The notes beneath the pieces are model-generated. The model was not told the origin of the DNA and did no database searches. It worked only from the letters and a program-made list of their open reading frames with translations. From Nectonema munidae (taxonomy: Eukaryota > Nematomorpha > Nectonematoida > Nectonematidae): a DNA stretch of 64,000 nucleotides. The stretch spans positions 124,001 to 188,000 of the forward strand of contig JAUIRK010000293.1 of assembly GCA_030549495.1 (NCBI GenBank). Direction: 5' to 3'. This document shows positions 33,797 through 44,327 of the stretch, one piece after another (position 1 is the stretch's first letter; each line of letters begins with the position of its first letter). Position numbers and translations under genes: made by a program.

Positions 33797-34249
33797 TTTG
33801 GTTTGGATGCGTTCATTAAATAATTTTTTAATAAAATTAAAAAAATTTTAAAAAATAATCTAAATGATTTTTTTTATGACAATTGAAAAAAATGGATTAT
33901 TAGGATTATAGATTTGGTTCTTTATGAACTACTGGAAGAGCCAACGGAGATATTTAGGCCTCTGACGAAGATAATATGTTTAGACTAATTGAATACATAA
34001 ATATGGGGAATCAAGAAAGAAAAGTATTCAACACAAAGGACGTAAATCCATTAGTAATTACTAATTAGAAAAGAAAATGGTGAAAAAAAATCCAACTTAA
34101 TTCAAAGGGATTTACCAAACGATGGAAAGGGATTAAAAGGAAAAGAGCTAAGATTATCCTTTACAAATGCAATAATTGAATAAGTTCAAAGGCAATAAAA
34201 ATAAATATTTTTATTAATTTAAATTCACTTTAATTATACCGGTACGGAC

Positions 34250-34345
34250 TTAAAGTTTTTCAAAGGTCTCCGCGGGCTGGATGAAAAGCCTTCGTGGGCC
34301 GGATTTGGCCCGCGGGCCGTACGTTGCCAATGCATGCCCTACAGC
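34250..34345. mobile_element. hAT terminal zone of the 32-34 kb element
   Basis: CGCGGGCTGGATGAAAAGCC, GGGCCGGATTTGGCCCGCGG and GTACGTTGCCAATGCATG form a G/C-rich end very unlike the surrounding DNA. Terminal zones of the form GGCAAC.T.CGGCCCGCGGGCC are a hallmark of GTF2IRD2-like hAT elements. The exact last base and target duplication are not resolved. Confidence 0.6.
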
Positions 34346-35336
34346 ATACTTTATGAGTGGAATGACGGTTGGTTGTGATGATGAACTATGCACGGAAGCC
34401 TCTGGATTCGATTCCTCATCGATACGAATTTGTTCATAGTTTGACATAAACGGTACATCAGTGCCTTGTCAATGAAAATACACCCGCTGCACCTTAACTT
34501 TTACTCAAAATTGAAAAATTTGCTACATAATTAACATAAGAAAGAAAGGAAACAAAATAAACTAATAAAGCAATTTTTACTATTTTAAAATGGAACCGTC
34601 TGTTCTCAGAATAATTTCAAAATAATAGGGGGCATAAAGAATGAGAGTTTATTTGATATTTTCAAGTTTTTATAAGCAGCAAAAGCCAACGTTTAAGTAG
34701 CTAACCCTTATAGGGTGATTTGGTAGCACTTGTATTTTTTACATATTGTAAAGAATCATAGTATACAAAAATGGTAGTTTAATCACTTTTTATAGAATTA
34801 TTTAAGTCTAAAAACACAAAATCATTAAAAAATTATTTAAACTAACATAAATCAAAGTATATGAGAAAAGAAAATCATTGCGTTTTTTTGAATATTTTTG
34901 TCCACAAATAAAATCCTGACAGCTGTTATAAATAGATTAAGTACATTTTTAGCAACTGAAACATTTTGTTTATTTATTATATTTTTATTATAATAATCAA
35001 CAAATTTTCTTAAAAAAATGATTGAATTAATTATGTACAGTGTTACTTATAAAATGTAACAATCGAACATTATAAAAAATATCTCTGCTTAAATATTAAG
35101 AAAATAGAGTAATCTTGCTTTTAAACTGAATAGCTAGTCAAAATATTCATTCCCAAATAACTATTCAAAAAAATTTCTTGACTTAAAAAATTAAAGTTTT
35201 TAAATGTAACAAATGTAGTGATAAAGATTAAGTGACTTTTGTTGAAAAAAAATTCTTAGTGTGAGTCTAACAATATTCATTGATATAAAATTATAACGAT
35301 TGAAAACTATTTTAATTTAACTCTAAATGCAAATTA
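34346..35336. other. A+T-rich spacer
   Basis: I see no gene in this stretch. A CCCTTATAGGG palindrome (near 34706) is the only small structure noted. Confidence 0.45.
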
Positions 35337-35344
35337 GACAGAAG

Positions 35345-35552
35345 CAGTGGTGTAGCCAGGAAAAAGTTGATAGGCGGGGGGGGGGGGGGCGCAATTTTAA
35401 AACAAAAAACTTGAGCAACATTATTTATACTTTCTTGATCCTTTCATTGGAGAAATTTTCGAAAACTGATATCGCATAAGATGCATGGGGGCACCATGAG
35501 GTACATAGAAGAGTGGGCACGGCCCCTCATGCCCAGCCTAGCTACGTCACTC
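35345..35552. mobile_element. hAT-type MITE, 208 bp
   Basis: The ends are CAGTGGTGTAGCCAGG and, in reverse complement from the right, GAGTGACGTAGCTAGG. The flanks GACAGAAG (35337-35344) and GAGAGAAG (35553-35560) are an 8-bp duplication with one change. A run of G (35378-35389) lies close to the left end. It has no coding capacity. Confidence 0.85.
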
Positions 35553-35560
35553 GAGAGAAG

Positions 35561-35954
35561 AGAGATTAATGAGATAGGAGAGTTAAACAAGAGAAGAGGG
35601 CTTGAGTGAAAGAAGAGAGCTTGAGTGAATGTTTGAGTTTTAGCAGAGAAAGCGGAAGAGAAAAACAGGAGACAGAAAGAGAAATAGAATCACTGTGACA
35701 GAAGATGAGAAAATCTAGTTGATCATCAACATGTGTTTGCTCAAAAATACTACAAGGAGGAGACACTGTGATAAAGATTGCTTACTTATTGTGTGCATAT
35801 TGAAACAATGGATTATTATTATTATATAGCTCTCACATCGTTTGTAAAATATTTTTGATAGGAATTTCAGAGGAGCTTGGCATGATGTTTGACTCGAAAG
35901 TCTGCATTTCCTCTTTTATTCTCTTATCTTACATTTTCATGTATTCGAATGATC
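35561..35954. other. Purine-rich spacer
   Basis: 35560-35720 is rich in GAGAGA/AGAAGAG-type purine tracts. The minus-strand open frame across it (Ser/Leu-rich) is a composition effect, not a gene. Confidence 0.5.
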
Positions 35955-35962
35955 ATTGCATC

Positions 35963-36301
35963 CAGTGGCTTAGCTAAGAGGGAGCGGTTCGCCCCGAGCG
36001 GCATTTTTGAACTTAAATTTTTCAATCAATATGATGTTAAGATTTTCATAACAATTTGGGTTATGGGAGATTCTCAATTGAAAAACACCAAAAATCTGAC
36101 ATCTGAAAAAAGCTAATATCTAATCTCACATAAGAGAGAGATATTTTTATATTAAAACTTTACTTTCCAATTTTAAACTATATTTTTAAAATTAAATTAT
36201 AAATAAAATGAGTATTACGCGTTCTTAGCAAGATTTTATTTATTTTTAAAATAAGAGAGGCGTCAAATTCATGATTTTAAATTTTTATAGCTACGCCACT
36301 G
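35963..36301. mobile_element. hAT-type MITE, 339 bp
   Basis: The termini are CAGTGGCTTAGCTA and, in reverse complement from the right, CAGTGGCGTAGCTA. The flanks ATTGCATC (35955-35962) and ATTACATC (36302-36309) form an 8-bp duplication with one change. The end sequences resemble those of the MITE at 35345, so the two are probably related. Confidence 0.88.
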
Positions 36302-36309
36302 ATTACATC

Positions 36310-36729
36310 CTATAATATGATCATCATACATGTTTTATAAACAAGCAGCAACTCTTACTTATGGAAAATTATTGAAAGGGGAGGGGGGGGGGGGAGGGGG
36401 CAAAGGTCATTTGCGCCCCTGCTCGACAAGTATTTTTCATGGTAACAAATTTTAAAATTATAAATAAATTATTCTTGTTTTTGATTATTTCTTTACATAA
36501 TAAAATAATAATTATGAATCTTTTTTTGCAATTTTTTTATAGAAAATTCTTATGGATAAAAATCTTGTTTGTATGTTTATACAAAAGAAAATTTGAAAGT
36601 TCTATTTAACAAAACGAATGAAGGTAGAAGAATTTTTTAGGATAATTCAAATGTTAATAATAATTTCAAACTAATTTTTCATTTGTAAAAATTTCTTTTA
36701 ACGAATTTTTTTAATTCATATATTTTGCA
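36310..36729. other. Spacer with a G-rich tract and a lone hAT-like end
   Basis: A G-rich run at about 36378-36402 is followed by ATTTGCGCCCCTG (ending near 36421), which reversed reads CAGGGGCGCAAAT. This is a hAT-style end without an identified partner. The rest is A+T-rich. Confidence 0.35.
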
Positions 36730-36737
36730 TCCCTAAG

Positions 36738-36897
36738 CAGGCCCGTTGATAAGGAGACACGTGGAAGAGGGAGGGGCGGCCCTTGAATATAGAACTCTCT
36801 TGAAATATATATATATATATATGTATACACTTTCTTATAGCCCCAGCCCCATTAAAATCAGTTTTGCCCCCGTATTTGGAATCTAGCGATGGAGCTG
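36738..36897. mobile_element. Candidate hAT-type MITE, 160 bp
   Basis: The flanks TCCCTAAG (36730-36737) and TCTCTAAG (36898-36905) agree at 7 of 8 positions. The start CAGGCCCGTTG and the reverse-complemented end CAGCTCCATCG share CAG, an inner CC and a final G. An (AT)n run sits in the middle. The terminal match is weaker than in the other MITEs. Confidence 0.5.
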
Positions 36898-36905
36898 TCT
36901 CTAAG

Positions 36906-38083
36906 TAAAAAACCTTCCCGCGTCACTGGTCGACAGGAAAAGATGTGTATGGACTGACGTATCTTCGAAAAGTCTTGGTTATGAAACGTCGAAAATTTGT
37001 ATTAAAATTTTTGCGTACGAACGTTTTCTATGTAAAATCGTGTGTCCTAAGCTAAACAAAACTCCTTACGAAATGTCTTTCGTTAGAAGCCTCCAAGTAA
37101 ACTAAATTTCATCAGTGTGGAAAAACCACCGTGTATCTCCATCCATGCTATACAGGCAATACATTTTAAACTTTTTTTAAAAACAATTTGATGAACTTAA
37201 TATTAATTTTCGATCACTCTGCTCATTATTATCAAGTCACGCTGATGCAATACAGGAAAATATGACTACAAGAAGGTTACTAACTATATTCTTGCCCTAC
37301 CTCACATTTTTCTTCATTACATTATATTGTAGCGATTAGTGGTCGATAATAATAATTAACTTCTATATATATTTCGTAAACATGTAGTTCATACCATATA
37401 TCAATTTATTTACGTTTGCTTCTTATTCATGAATAAATTTCAACTCCACTCTCTCAACATGCATATTTATTGTTTGAGTTTATTTAATTAAAAAAATTAT
37501 TATTGTTTGAATTTATTTAAAAATTGAAGCTCATTAATCTGTAATTTTATCTTAGTTCAGTTCATTAGCCTGAATTTTCTTGAATATATTATTTTTGGAA
37601 AAAACTCATTTTCAGGTAACAAGCACAACTTTTATTTACTTTTATAACTTTTACTTAAATCTAAAAATTGGGTTCAGAAAGAAAATCAGCATGGTCAATT
37701 TAGTAAAAAAATATATTTTATTTATACCTTGAATTATATTTTTAGAAAAAATTTCGCCATCATTACATATTTGTTTAAAAAATATAGGCTTTTGATTGGC
37801 TTTTATTGGGTCAGCTGATATATCGCATCAAAAGATGCAGCTTGCAACTTTATGAAATATCACACTATTCCGTCTTTTTGTTTTAGCCTTTGTATAATCA
37901 ACCCGTATTAAATTTAATTTCGTCTGTGATGTGGATTGTTATTTGTATTTCTCAAAGCTTACTTAGCGAAAACAGTTTAATGTTTCCTTTTGATGACAAC
38001 ATATCTTTCCATGACCCACATTTTTTAAAGTTGTGGGGTTGAGCAAGAAAAATATTAAATATTGACGTTGTTTCTAGATAAAA
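36906..38083. other. Upstream region of the haspin gene
   Basis: No other gene is visible. TGACGTTGTTTCTAG ends at 38077, seven bases before the haspin ATG, and looks like a 3' splice site, so a non-coding first exon upstream is possible. No TATA box could be assigned with confidence. Confidence 0.4.
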
Positions 38084-40138
38084 ATGAAGAGTATACGATC
38101 TAGCAGAAAGGAATCTACTTTATTCTCTGAAAACGACATGCTATTTCATTCTTCAGATTCAGGTGATTGGTTCAAAATCGATTCTTCGAGTAAATCCGAA
38201 GACGTTGCTCTTGACGCTGGAAAAAGTGTGTTGGTGCATAAAAAACCAAAACGAAGGAAGAAGAAAATAAAAGAAGATATTCCAGCCGTTAATCAAAAAA
38301 ATGTTTATGCTTCTCTGCCTAACTTCTCTGAATTTGATGAATATCAACTCATTTATTCAGATGAAGTGGAAAAGCGACAACCTGTTTTTCAAAATAATTT
38401 AGAAGAAACAGATTTACCCTCATATAATACGCCTTACAAAGATGAGGATGCCTTCACCAAACCATTTACACCATCCTCTTATAAAAAAATTCTAAGGAGT
38501 GCAAATTCTGATCTTGCTAAAATAATTATTCAATCCTCTCTAAAATTTAGAGATAAACGGAAAGGAAAAGTTATGAATTCTGATCGAATTACTCCCTCTT
38601 CAATCCGAAATTCACTTCTTTTAAAACAAGATGGAATCCAAAAACCCCCTTATGACGGTAAGTATATGGAATTGAAGCATTCAGATGAGTCTTCTATCAT
38701 AATTTCTCCCAAAAAAATCCTGAACTCTACCAATTCGGAATCAATCAAAAAGAAGAAAGATACCACGTTTGCTAAAGGTAAAAAAAGTCATGGATCTTCA
38801 ATCAAAAAATTTTCCGCGAACATTTCTAGTATCACATTTTCTCCTAGCCCAAACTTCTATGGAATGAGAAGGCCTTTACAAGAACTAAATCAAAATGCCA
38901 CCCTACTGCCTCTTAAAGATGCAACCATTTCGGCTTTTGAAAAGGGGGTTAATTTCAGCGATGTAATTCATTCTCCTAATGCCTTAAATGAAACCTTGAT
39001 TGACTCAAAGAAAGCCAACGTGGATTTCAATTCTTCAAAAAATATCTCTTTTAATTCCACGATGAAATCCTCCTCTTTTTCACAATATCACGATAAATCG
39101 TGCCGTGATTCAGTCATTCACTTTCTTTCAGAGAAAGGTCAGAGCCAAAAGGAGACCCCTGATTACTTGTGGAAGAAACTTCTCGATTCTTGTGATTCAG
39201 GGAAATCATTTTTATGGAGATTTTTGCCAATTTCTACGAAATCCTGGACGAAAGTGGGAGAAGGAAGTTATGCAGAAGTCTTTAAGTCGCATAAAAGCGT
39301 TTTCAAAGTTATTCCATTTTTGATTGATGAAAAAGAGGCTAAATTTGACAATGTTTCATCCCTTAAAGATGTTTTGAATGAAGTTTTGATCAGCAAGAAC
39401 TTGTCCAACATTCCATCCAAGAAATTTTTACATGGCAGAAATTGCTTCACAAAGTGCAAACATGTTTACTGCGTCAAAGGAAAGTATCCTTCCCATCTTT
39501 TGAAATCCTGGCGATCATTCAATGAAAAACACTTCTCCGAAAATACAGATCCGAACGAATTGTTCACTCAGGACAGCCTATTTGTAATCATTGCCCAGAA
39601 TGATGGCGGTACTCCTTTTGAAGATTTTGCTTTCACGCACTTCAAACAAATTAAAAGTTGCTTCAAACAACTGATTGACGCGCTTAAAGTCGGTGAAAAT
39701 GTTTTAGAATTTGAGCATCGAGACTTGCACTTATCCAATGTTCTTATCAAAGGTGACAAAGAAGAGAACATAAACATCACCATAATCGACTACACCCTAT
39801 CTCGCGCAAAATTTTCCAATGATATTGTCCTTTACACAGACTGCTCGCACGATGAAAACTTGTTTAATGGCGTCGACGATGAACAATATGACATCTATCG
39901 TAGTATGCGTAAATACAATGCAAATGACTGGAGCATTTTCAATCCGTACACAAATGTTCTCTGGATTGAATTTATTACGCGCAAGGTAATTTCGTTTATT
40001 GAGTGCAAAAAGCTTGACCTCAAATTTACCTCTAAAGCGAAGGAGTTTTGTCAATTAAAAGAAATTTGCGAGAATATTTCATCATGTTCTGATTCCAATC
40101 AAACTTTAAAGATGTTTCAAAAAACCTTACCTAACTAA
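38084..40138 (+). CDS. Haspin-family histone H3 Thr3 kinase, single exon
   Basis: The frame encodes 684 residues. Haspin phosphorylates histone H3 on Thr3 in mitosis, which recruits the chromosomal passenger complex (Aurora B, survivin, borealin) to centromeres. The first ~385 residues are Lys/Ser-rich and look disordered, with a basic stretch HKKPKRRKKKIKED near residues 52-65 that could be a nuclear localisation signal. The kinase domain follows: WTKVGEGSYAEVF is the Gly-rich loop (G392-V399), VFKVIPF has the nucleotide-binding Lys (K408), FEHRDLHLSNVLI is the catalytic loop (D547, N552), and IIDYTLSRAKF replaces DFG by DYT (D569), a haspin hallmark. The C-terminal block YDIYRSMRKYNANDW...PYTNVLWIEF is also haspin-specific. 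Length is somewhat shorter than human haspin, mainly in the N-terminal part. The start is the first ATG of the open frame. No intron, stop or frameshift is seen, and the gene is surrounded by transposon relics on both sides. Confidence 0.96.
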   Translation: MKSIRSSRKESTLFSENDMLFHSSDSGDWFKIDSSSKSEDVALDAGKSVLVHKKPKRRKKKIKEDIPAVNQKNVYASLPNFSEFDEYQLIYSDEVEKRQPVFQNNLEETDLPSYNTPYKDEDAFTKPFTPSSYKKILRSANSDLAKIIIQSSLKFRDKRKGKVMNSDRITPSSIRNSLLLKQDGIQKPPYDGKYMELKHSDESSIIISPKKILNSTNSESIKKKKDTTFAKGKKSHGSSIKKFSANISSITFSPSPNFYGMRRPLQELNQNATLLPLKDATISAFEKGVNFSDVIHSPNALNETLIDSKKANVDFNSSKNISFNSTMKSSSFSQYHDKSCRDSVIHFLSEKGQSQKETPDYLWKKLLDSCDSGKSFLWRFLPISTKSWTKVGEGSYAEVFKSHKSVFKVIPFLIDEKEAKFDNVSSLKDVLNEVLISKNLSNIPSKKFLHGRNCFTKCKHVYCVKGKYPSHLLKSWRSFNEKHFSENTDPNELFTQDSLFVIIAQNDGGTPFEDFAFTHFKQIKSCFKQLIDALKVGENVLEFEHRDLHLSNVLIKGDKEENINITIIDYTLSRAKFSNDIVLYTDCSHDENLFNGVDDEQYDIYRSMRKYNANDWSIFNPYTNVLWIEFITRKVISFIECKKLDLKFTSKAKEFCQLKEICENISSCSDSNQTLKMFQKTLPN

Positions 40139-40261
40139 CACCTCTTATTTTGTTATTTTGCTGTGAATTTTATTTTTAAAAAATTTTAACTACCAATTAG
40201 TAAGTAATTTAAATGAATATACAATATATAGTTTCTAAAAACCCAATTTTAAGTTATTTTT

Positions 40262-40267
40262 AATAAA
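40262..40267 (+). promoter_or_regulatory. Likely poly(A) signal of the haspin gene
   Basis: AATAAA occurs 124 bp after the haspin stop codon in the sense direction. It is followed within about 30 bp by a T-rich segment (CTTTTTGTCCTT), the usual layout of an animal 3' end. Confidence 0.6.
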
Positions 40268-40559
40268 GCTTATAATGTAAACTTTTTGTCCTTCCTACCA
40301 ACTGGTGAAGTCGGGCACTATTTTATTGTGTGTTTTAAACATAAAACTCAAAAGGATCCTTATTGATCTTTAAATGTATTGTTTTCATTAAAAAGTTATT
40401 CCATAAATCAGTGATTTTGTTCTTTGGAAAATGGTATCAGAAGACGTGCAGCCTATTATAACTTAGTGTGTAATTACGTCTTTAATAGTTGAATAAAAAC
40501 CAATTTTGGTATATAATGGAGATGCCTTAGGAAAAATAAATACACATTAGGCTCTAGAG

Positions 40560-41310
40560 CAGCGTTTCCCAAAAGGGAGGGGGGGAAATTTGAGGGGAAA
40601 ATAATTAGACTCAAATGTGATTGTACAAACTGATGTTATTTAATGCTTTTATGGCAAAACTTCAACTTTCGCTAAAACAAATTAAAAAAGGAATAACAGC
40701 TTCTACGTTACTAAATTCTAAAAGAAGAAATAACTCATCTTAATCATTTGGAAGACGAATTTTCCTGATATCAATACTGGAGAAATTTCAATGAAATTGA
40801 CAAGAAACCCATTTATATGTCAAGTTGATGATGTTCCTGAAAACATGCAAAATGAATTCCTAGAACTAAAACATGACTCTTCTGCTAAAGATGAGTTTGG
40901 TTCCAAAATTTTGAAGAATTCTGGGTAAAATGCGTAGCGTATGCCCACAACTGAGTACAAAGGCATTGAAAATTCTCATTTTACTTTCTACAACTCATCT
41001 TTGTGAGTCTGGTTTTTCAACTTTATTTGCAACGAAGCCTAAAGCACGAAACCGTCTTGAGATAGGATGTCACATTCGTCGTGCTATTGCCAAAACTTCT
41101 TCTGATATACTACACTAGTGGAGAAAAAGCAACATTATTTTTCTGAATGATTAATACTCGTATTATTTTTCTTTCATATTTTCTATCTGACAGTATTGAA
41201 ACAAATTTATGAAAATTTTTTTTTAATATTTTTTATCCACAAGGGAGAAATTTAAATGATTTTTAAGTCACGTGGAGGGAAAATAGTAGGAATAAGTTTG
41301 CAAACCCCTG
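40560..41310 (+). mobile_element. hAT element with large internal deletion, 751 bp
   Basis: The left end is CAGCGTTTCCCAAAAG and the right end, reversed, CAGGGGTTTGCAAAC, imperfect inverted repeats. The flanks CTCTAGAG (40552-40559) and TTCTATAG (41311-41318) agree at 6 of 8 positions, a decayed 8-bp duplication. Only the C-terminal part of a transposase remains. The element lies about 420 bp downstream of haspin, beyond its poly(A) signal. Confidence 0.82.
40740..41118 (+). pseudogene. ZBED5-like hAT transposase C-terminus
   Basis: The reading SHLEDEFS is followed by the NPFICQVDDVPENMQNEFLE region and LKHDSSAKDEFGSKILK. Then comes the 41-kb open part MRSVCPQLSTKALKILILLS, TTHLCESGFSTLFATKPKAR and NRLEIGCHIRRAIAKT. 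This order, especially the F(S)T-T-x-L-C-E-S-G-F-S-x-L box and the RNRL block, is the dimerisation region of ZBED5/SCAND3-like hAT transposases. A frameshift or stop near 40927 splits it. The catalytic Asp blocks and BED finger are missing. Confidence 0.85.
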
Positions 41311-41318
41311 TTCTATAG

Positions 41319-42699
41319 GTCGTTACGTTTTAAGTGTTTAAATGGCTGGGATGTGTGCGTTCGACATTTTTCAAACTCGAGCCGTTAGTGAAACTAAGAA
41401 AGTATTATATTAGACTCCTGAATGAGCAAAATTTTTGTACCCACATGGTCCAAACCTGACCATCATTTGGCCATTCGCTAAATAAATTATATACGTATCC
41501 GCTGGTCCCATTAATTTTTTACCTGCATAATTTCAGAAGTAAATGTTTGCGTAAACTGACTATTGAGCGACAACAATTGAACCAACAGATCATTGAGCCA
41601 ACAAAACTCCTTTTTTTTCTTTCTCTGTTTCAACAGGAGGGGGTGGGGTGGGGGGTGAGGGGTTAAACATCTGACTTCCACTTGAAGCACTTACAAAACA
41701 CCGACTTCAGGTACACAATTTACAATGTCTTTATTTATATTCTAATTTCTTACTCTGACTCCTATTCTTCCAAAAACCAACTACGACTCTTGTTTTCTCA
41801 AAATCTCCTCTACTCCACAATCCGGCTTTTCAGAATGATTTTATGTTTTATAGTTTTCAGAACAAACACTGCCCATCAAAACAAGGCACACACTTCAAAA
41901 TTTTAGAGCTAACAAATCACCGTTACTTCGTGAGTTTCTTCATAAAATTGATCCAAAAACACATACAACCTCTTCAACTGCCCACACATCCATACAACAT
42001 TTAAACCCACTCATTTATGGTCCAAACCATAAAGGACTTACTTGTTAAGGGGGGAAATAATCTGGCTGAAGCTTGGATTTAAAACTTATATATCTGTATA
42101 AAAAAGCGATAAGTAGAAGCCTACACAGAAAGTCAGCAGTACTTAACGGTGGCTTTTTATCCAGGTTGGCTGAAAATACACGCACTCATCGCTACTGCTG
42201 CGAAAGTGCAACAAAGGATGTTTTGGATGTCAAATTTTTCATATCCACGGATGCGGATATCAAATTTGACATTCTAGCGGATGCGGAAGTCAGAATTATT
42301 TTTTTAGTTATTTATTATCCAAAAAATTTTAGGTTGATTGAAAGTCTTATTTTTCTTGTTAGTCAGAAATCAGATTCAATTTTTCGATAATTTGATATTT
42401 ATTAATTTTGAAAAGTATTATCAATAATATATAAAAATATACAATATCTTTAAATTAATATAATCTTTAATTTAGGTCAGCCATTTTGACAAAAAGGTGG
42501 GCATTAATTTTAGATTCCAGCCATTTTAAACAAAAAATCGAGTATATAGTGATTAATTCTAGGGACCGGTCAAATTACGCTGAAAATTTAACATAGATGT
42601 CAAAAAAGCAAGCTATACTTAGATTTTAAAATAGAAAAACAAAATATTTTGATTATTCCCGGTTCTGCTATATATAATTTTGTGCATTTCATGTCAAAT
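41319..42699. other. Non-coding stretch with GATGCGGA-type repeats
   Basis: A G-rich tract (41636-41662) and a (CG)GATGCGGA(T/A) motif repeated within 42245-42292 stand out. The open frame 42073-42390 covers the latter and has no known domain. I see no supported gene. Confidence 0.4.
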
Positions 42700-44327
42700 C
42701 TGTCTTAGCGACCACCTGTATTTAGCGACCCATTGTATAGCGACCATAGTTTTTTCCTCCCGACGAAAATTGAACTGTTTTCACTCTGTATTTAGCGACA
42801 CACTGTCTAACGCCACCTTCGACCATGTTTTGCACCAAAATTTATTTAAAAAAACCTGTATTAAACGACTATTTTGCAGACAGTTACATTTTAAACACAC
42901 TTGAAAAAAATAGTGCAATTGTTGCAGAGTAAGACAACTGAATTTCTTTTGTGACACATCATATGTCATACAGCAATACTTTGAACACAATCAATATGGC
43001 ATGGATGAAATCAGCCTTATGATGAATAAAAGCTACAAGTTTTTCCGTGTTGATTTCTCATTATCAGCCATTTTTCATATCTTTTGTTCTTGTTGTTTTT
43101 CACGTAAGTTTATTGGTTACAAATTTCAATAAAATTTTGTTAGATCCTGTTTACATAGTAGGTAACATGTCGAAAAAAAGAACATCACTTACTCTTCAAC
43201 AAAAGTACGATGTAATTAAACTTCTTGATAGTGGTAGAGCAGCTTATAAAATAGCTGCGAACATGGGTGTAGGTAAAACTCAATCCAAACATTAAGAAAA
43301 AGGAAAGCACAAGTGTTAGAAGATTATTCTAAATTTTGTGGGTCAACAGTTTCAAAAAGGAAAAACCATCTCACAGGTAATAAAGAGATAAACACTTTAA
43401 CTACAGGGGGTTTATTGACGCTTTGGCCAGAGGCCTTCCAGTCAGTGGACCAATTCTCAAAACCAAAGCTTTGAGCTTTGCTGAAGAACTTGGAAAATCG
43501 AATTTTAAAGCTTCAAATGGTTGGCTGGAGAGCGTTATTCGTAGAAACAACATTGTTTTTGGTAACATGAAAGGCGAAAGAGCAGATATTTGCTAGTAGA
43601 GCACTAGTTTAATAGAAAAGCTTGGATGACTGGTGAGATTTTTGAAGAATGGCTACAAAATTTTTATAGGAAAATGAAAGTTGAAAAAAGGAACGTCCTT
43701 CTATTCATTGATAATGCCCCTTGTCATCCCAATCTTAAGCTCAGTAACGTTAAAATTCAAGGGATAATTGAAGCAATGAAGTTAAAGTTTAGAAAACAAG
43801 TAAATGTTTTTTTAATCTACTGAACAATCGCTAATTTTTCTATAGCTTTTCCATATAATCAGGCAAATGGACAGAGATGAATCAAGATGTATATTAATGC
43901 AAGTCAATCCTTAAAATCTACACAAATATTGGATGTAATTTTATGGTGTAGTGCAGCATGAGAAGAAGTTGAAGAAAGCACAATCAAGAAATGCTTCATA
44001 AAGGCTGGATTTCGCAAAGAAAACATTTCTGTCTGAAATCCTGAGATTGAAGAAGAAAAACCTACTGCAGTGAAAAATTTAAGTAGAGATGTTTTCGGGG
44101 CTGAGTATGAAGCTGTTGCTCTTAAAAGAAGCAATAGAAATTGCCGATAAACTAAAAAAGTTTGCTCTTCATCATGGCTTAGGAAAAGCTCTGTAATACA
44201 TGGTGAAAACAAGTTTTGAGCTTGACATTGAAGTCAATGTTTTGATATATTTTCACCCTGTTTTTAACGACCACCTGTCTAATGCGACCAAAATTAGGTT
44301 TTACCTTGAATGGTCGTTTAATACAGG
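42700..44327 (+). mobile_element. pogo/Tigger-type element with multiple terminal repeats
   Basis: Variants of CCTGTATTTAGCGACC occur six times near the left end (42700, 42715, 42733, 42784, 42803, 42856) and three times near the right (44256, 44274 and, inverted, 44311-44327 as GGTCGTTTAATACAGG). Between them lies a degraded CENP-B/pogo-like transposase. Tigger/pogo elements use TA targets, but the exact outer ends are uncertain here. Confidence 0.75.
43167..44195 (+). pseudogene. pogo/Tigger transposase relic (CENP-B-like)
   Basis: From the ATG at 43167 the frame reads KKRTSLTLQQKYDVIKLLDS followed by GRAAYKIAANMGVGKTQ, the psq/CENP-B N-terminal helix-turn-helix. After breaks, ASNGWLESVIRRNN-like codons (near 43515-43550) suit the second DNA-binding half. 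FEEWLQNFYRKMKVEKRNVL and LFIDNAPCHPN (43716-43735) form the DDE block with the second catalytic Asp; the preceding Asp block is degraded. The last part (RNPAF-like region on either strand, about 43900-44190) holds no clear motif. Several stops and frameshifts make it inactive. Confidence 0.78.

Noticed and set aside
34250-34447. A protein-coding frame on the minus strand
   Set aside because: It runs through the G/C-rich terminal zone of a hAT element.
35566-35766. A Ser/Leu-rich protein on the minus strand
   Set aside because: It is produced by a GAGAGA/AGAAG purine tract and has no other support.
42073-42390. A 105-codon gene
   Set aside because: It spans GATGCGGA repeats and has no recognisable domain or start context.
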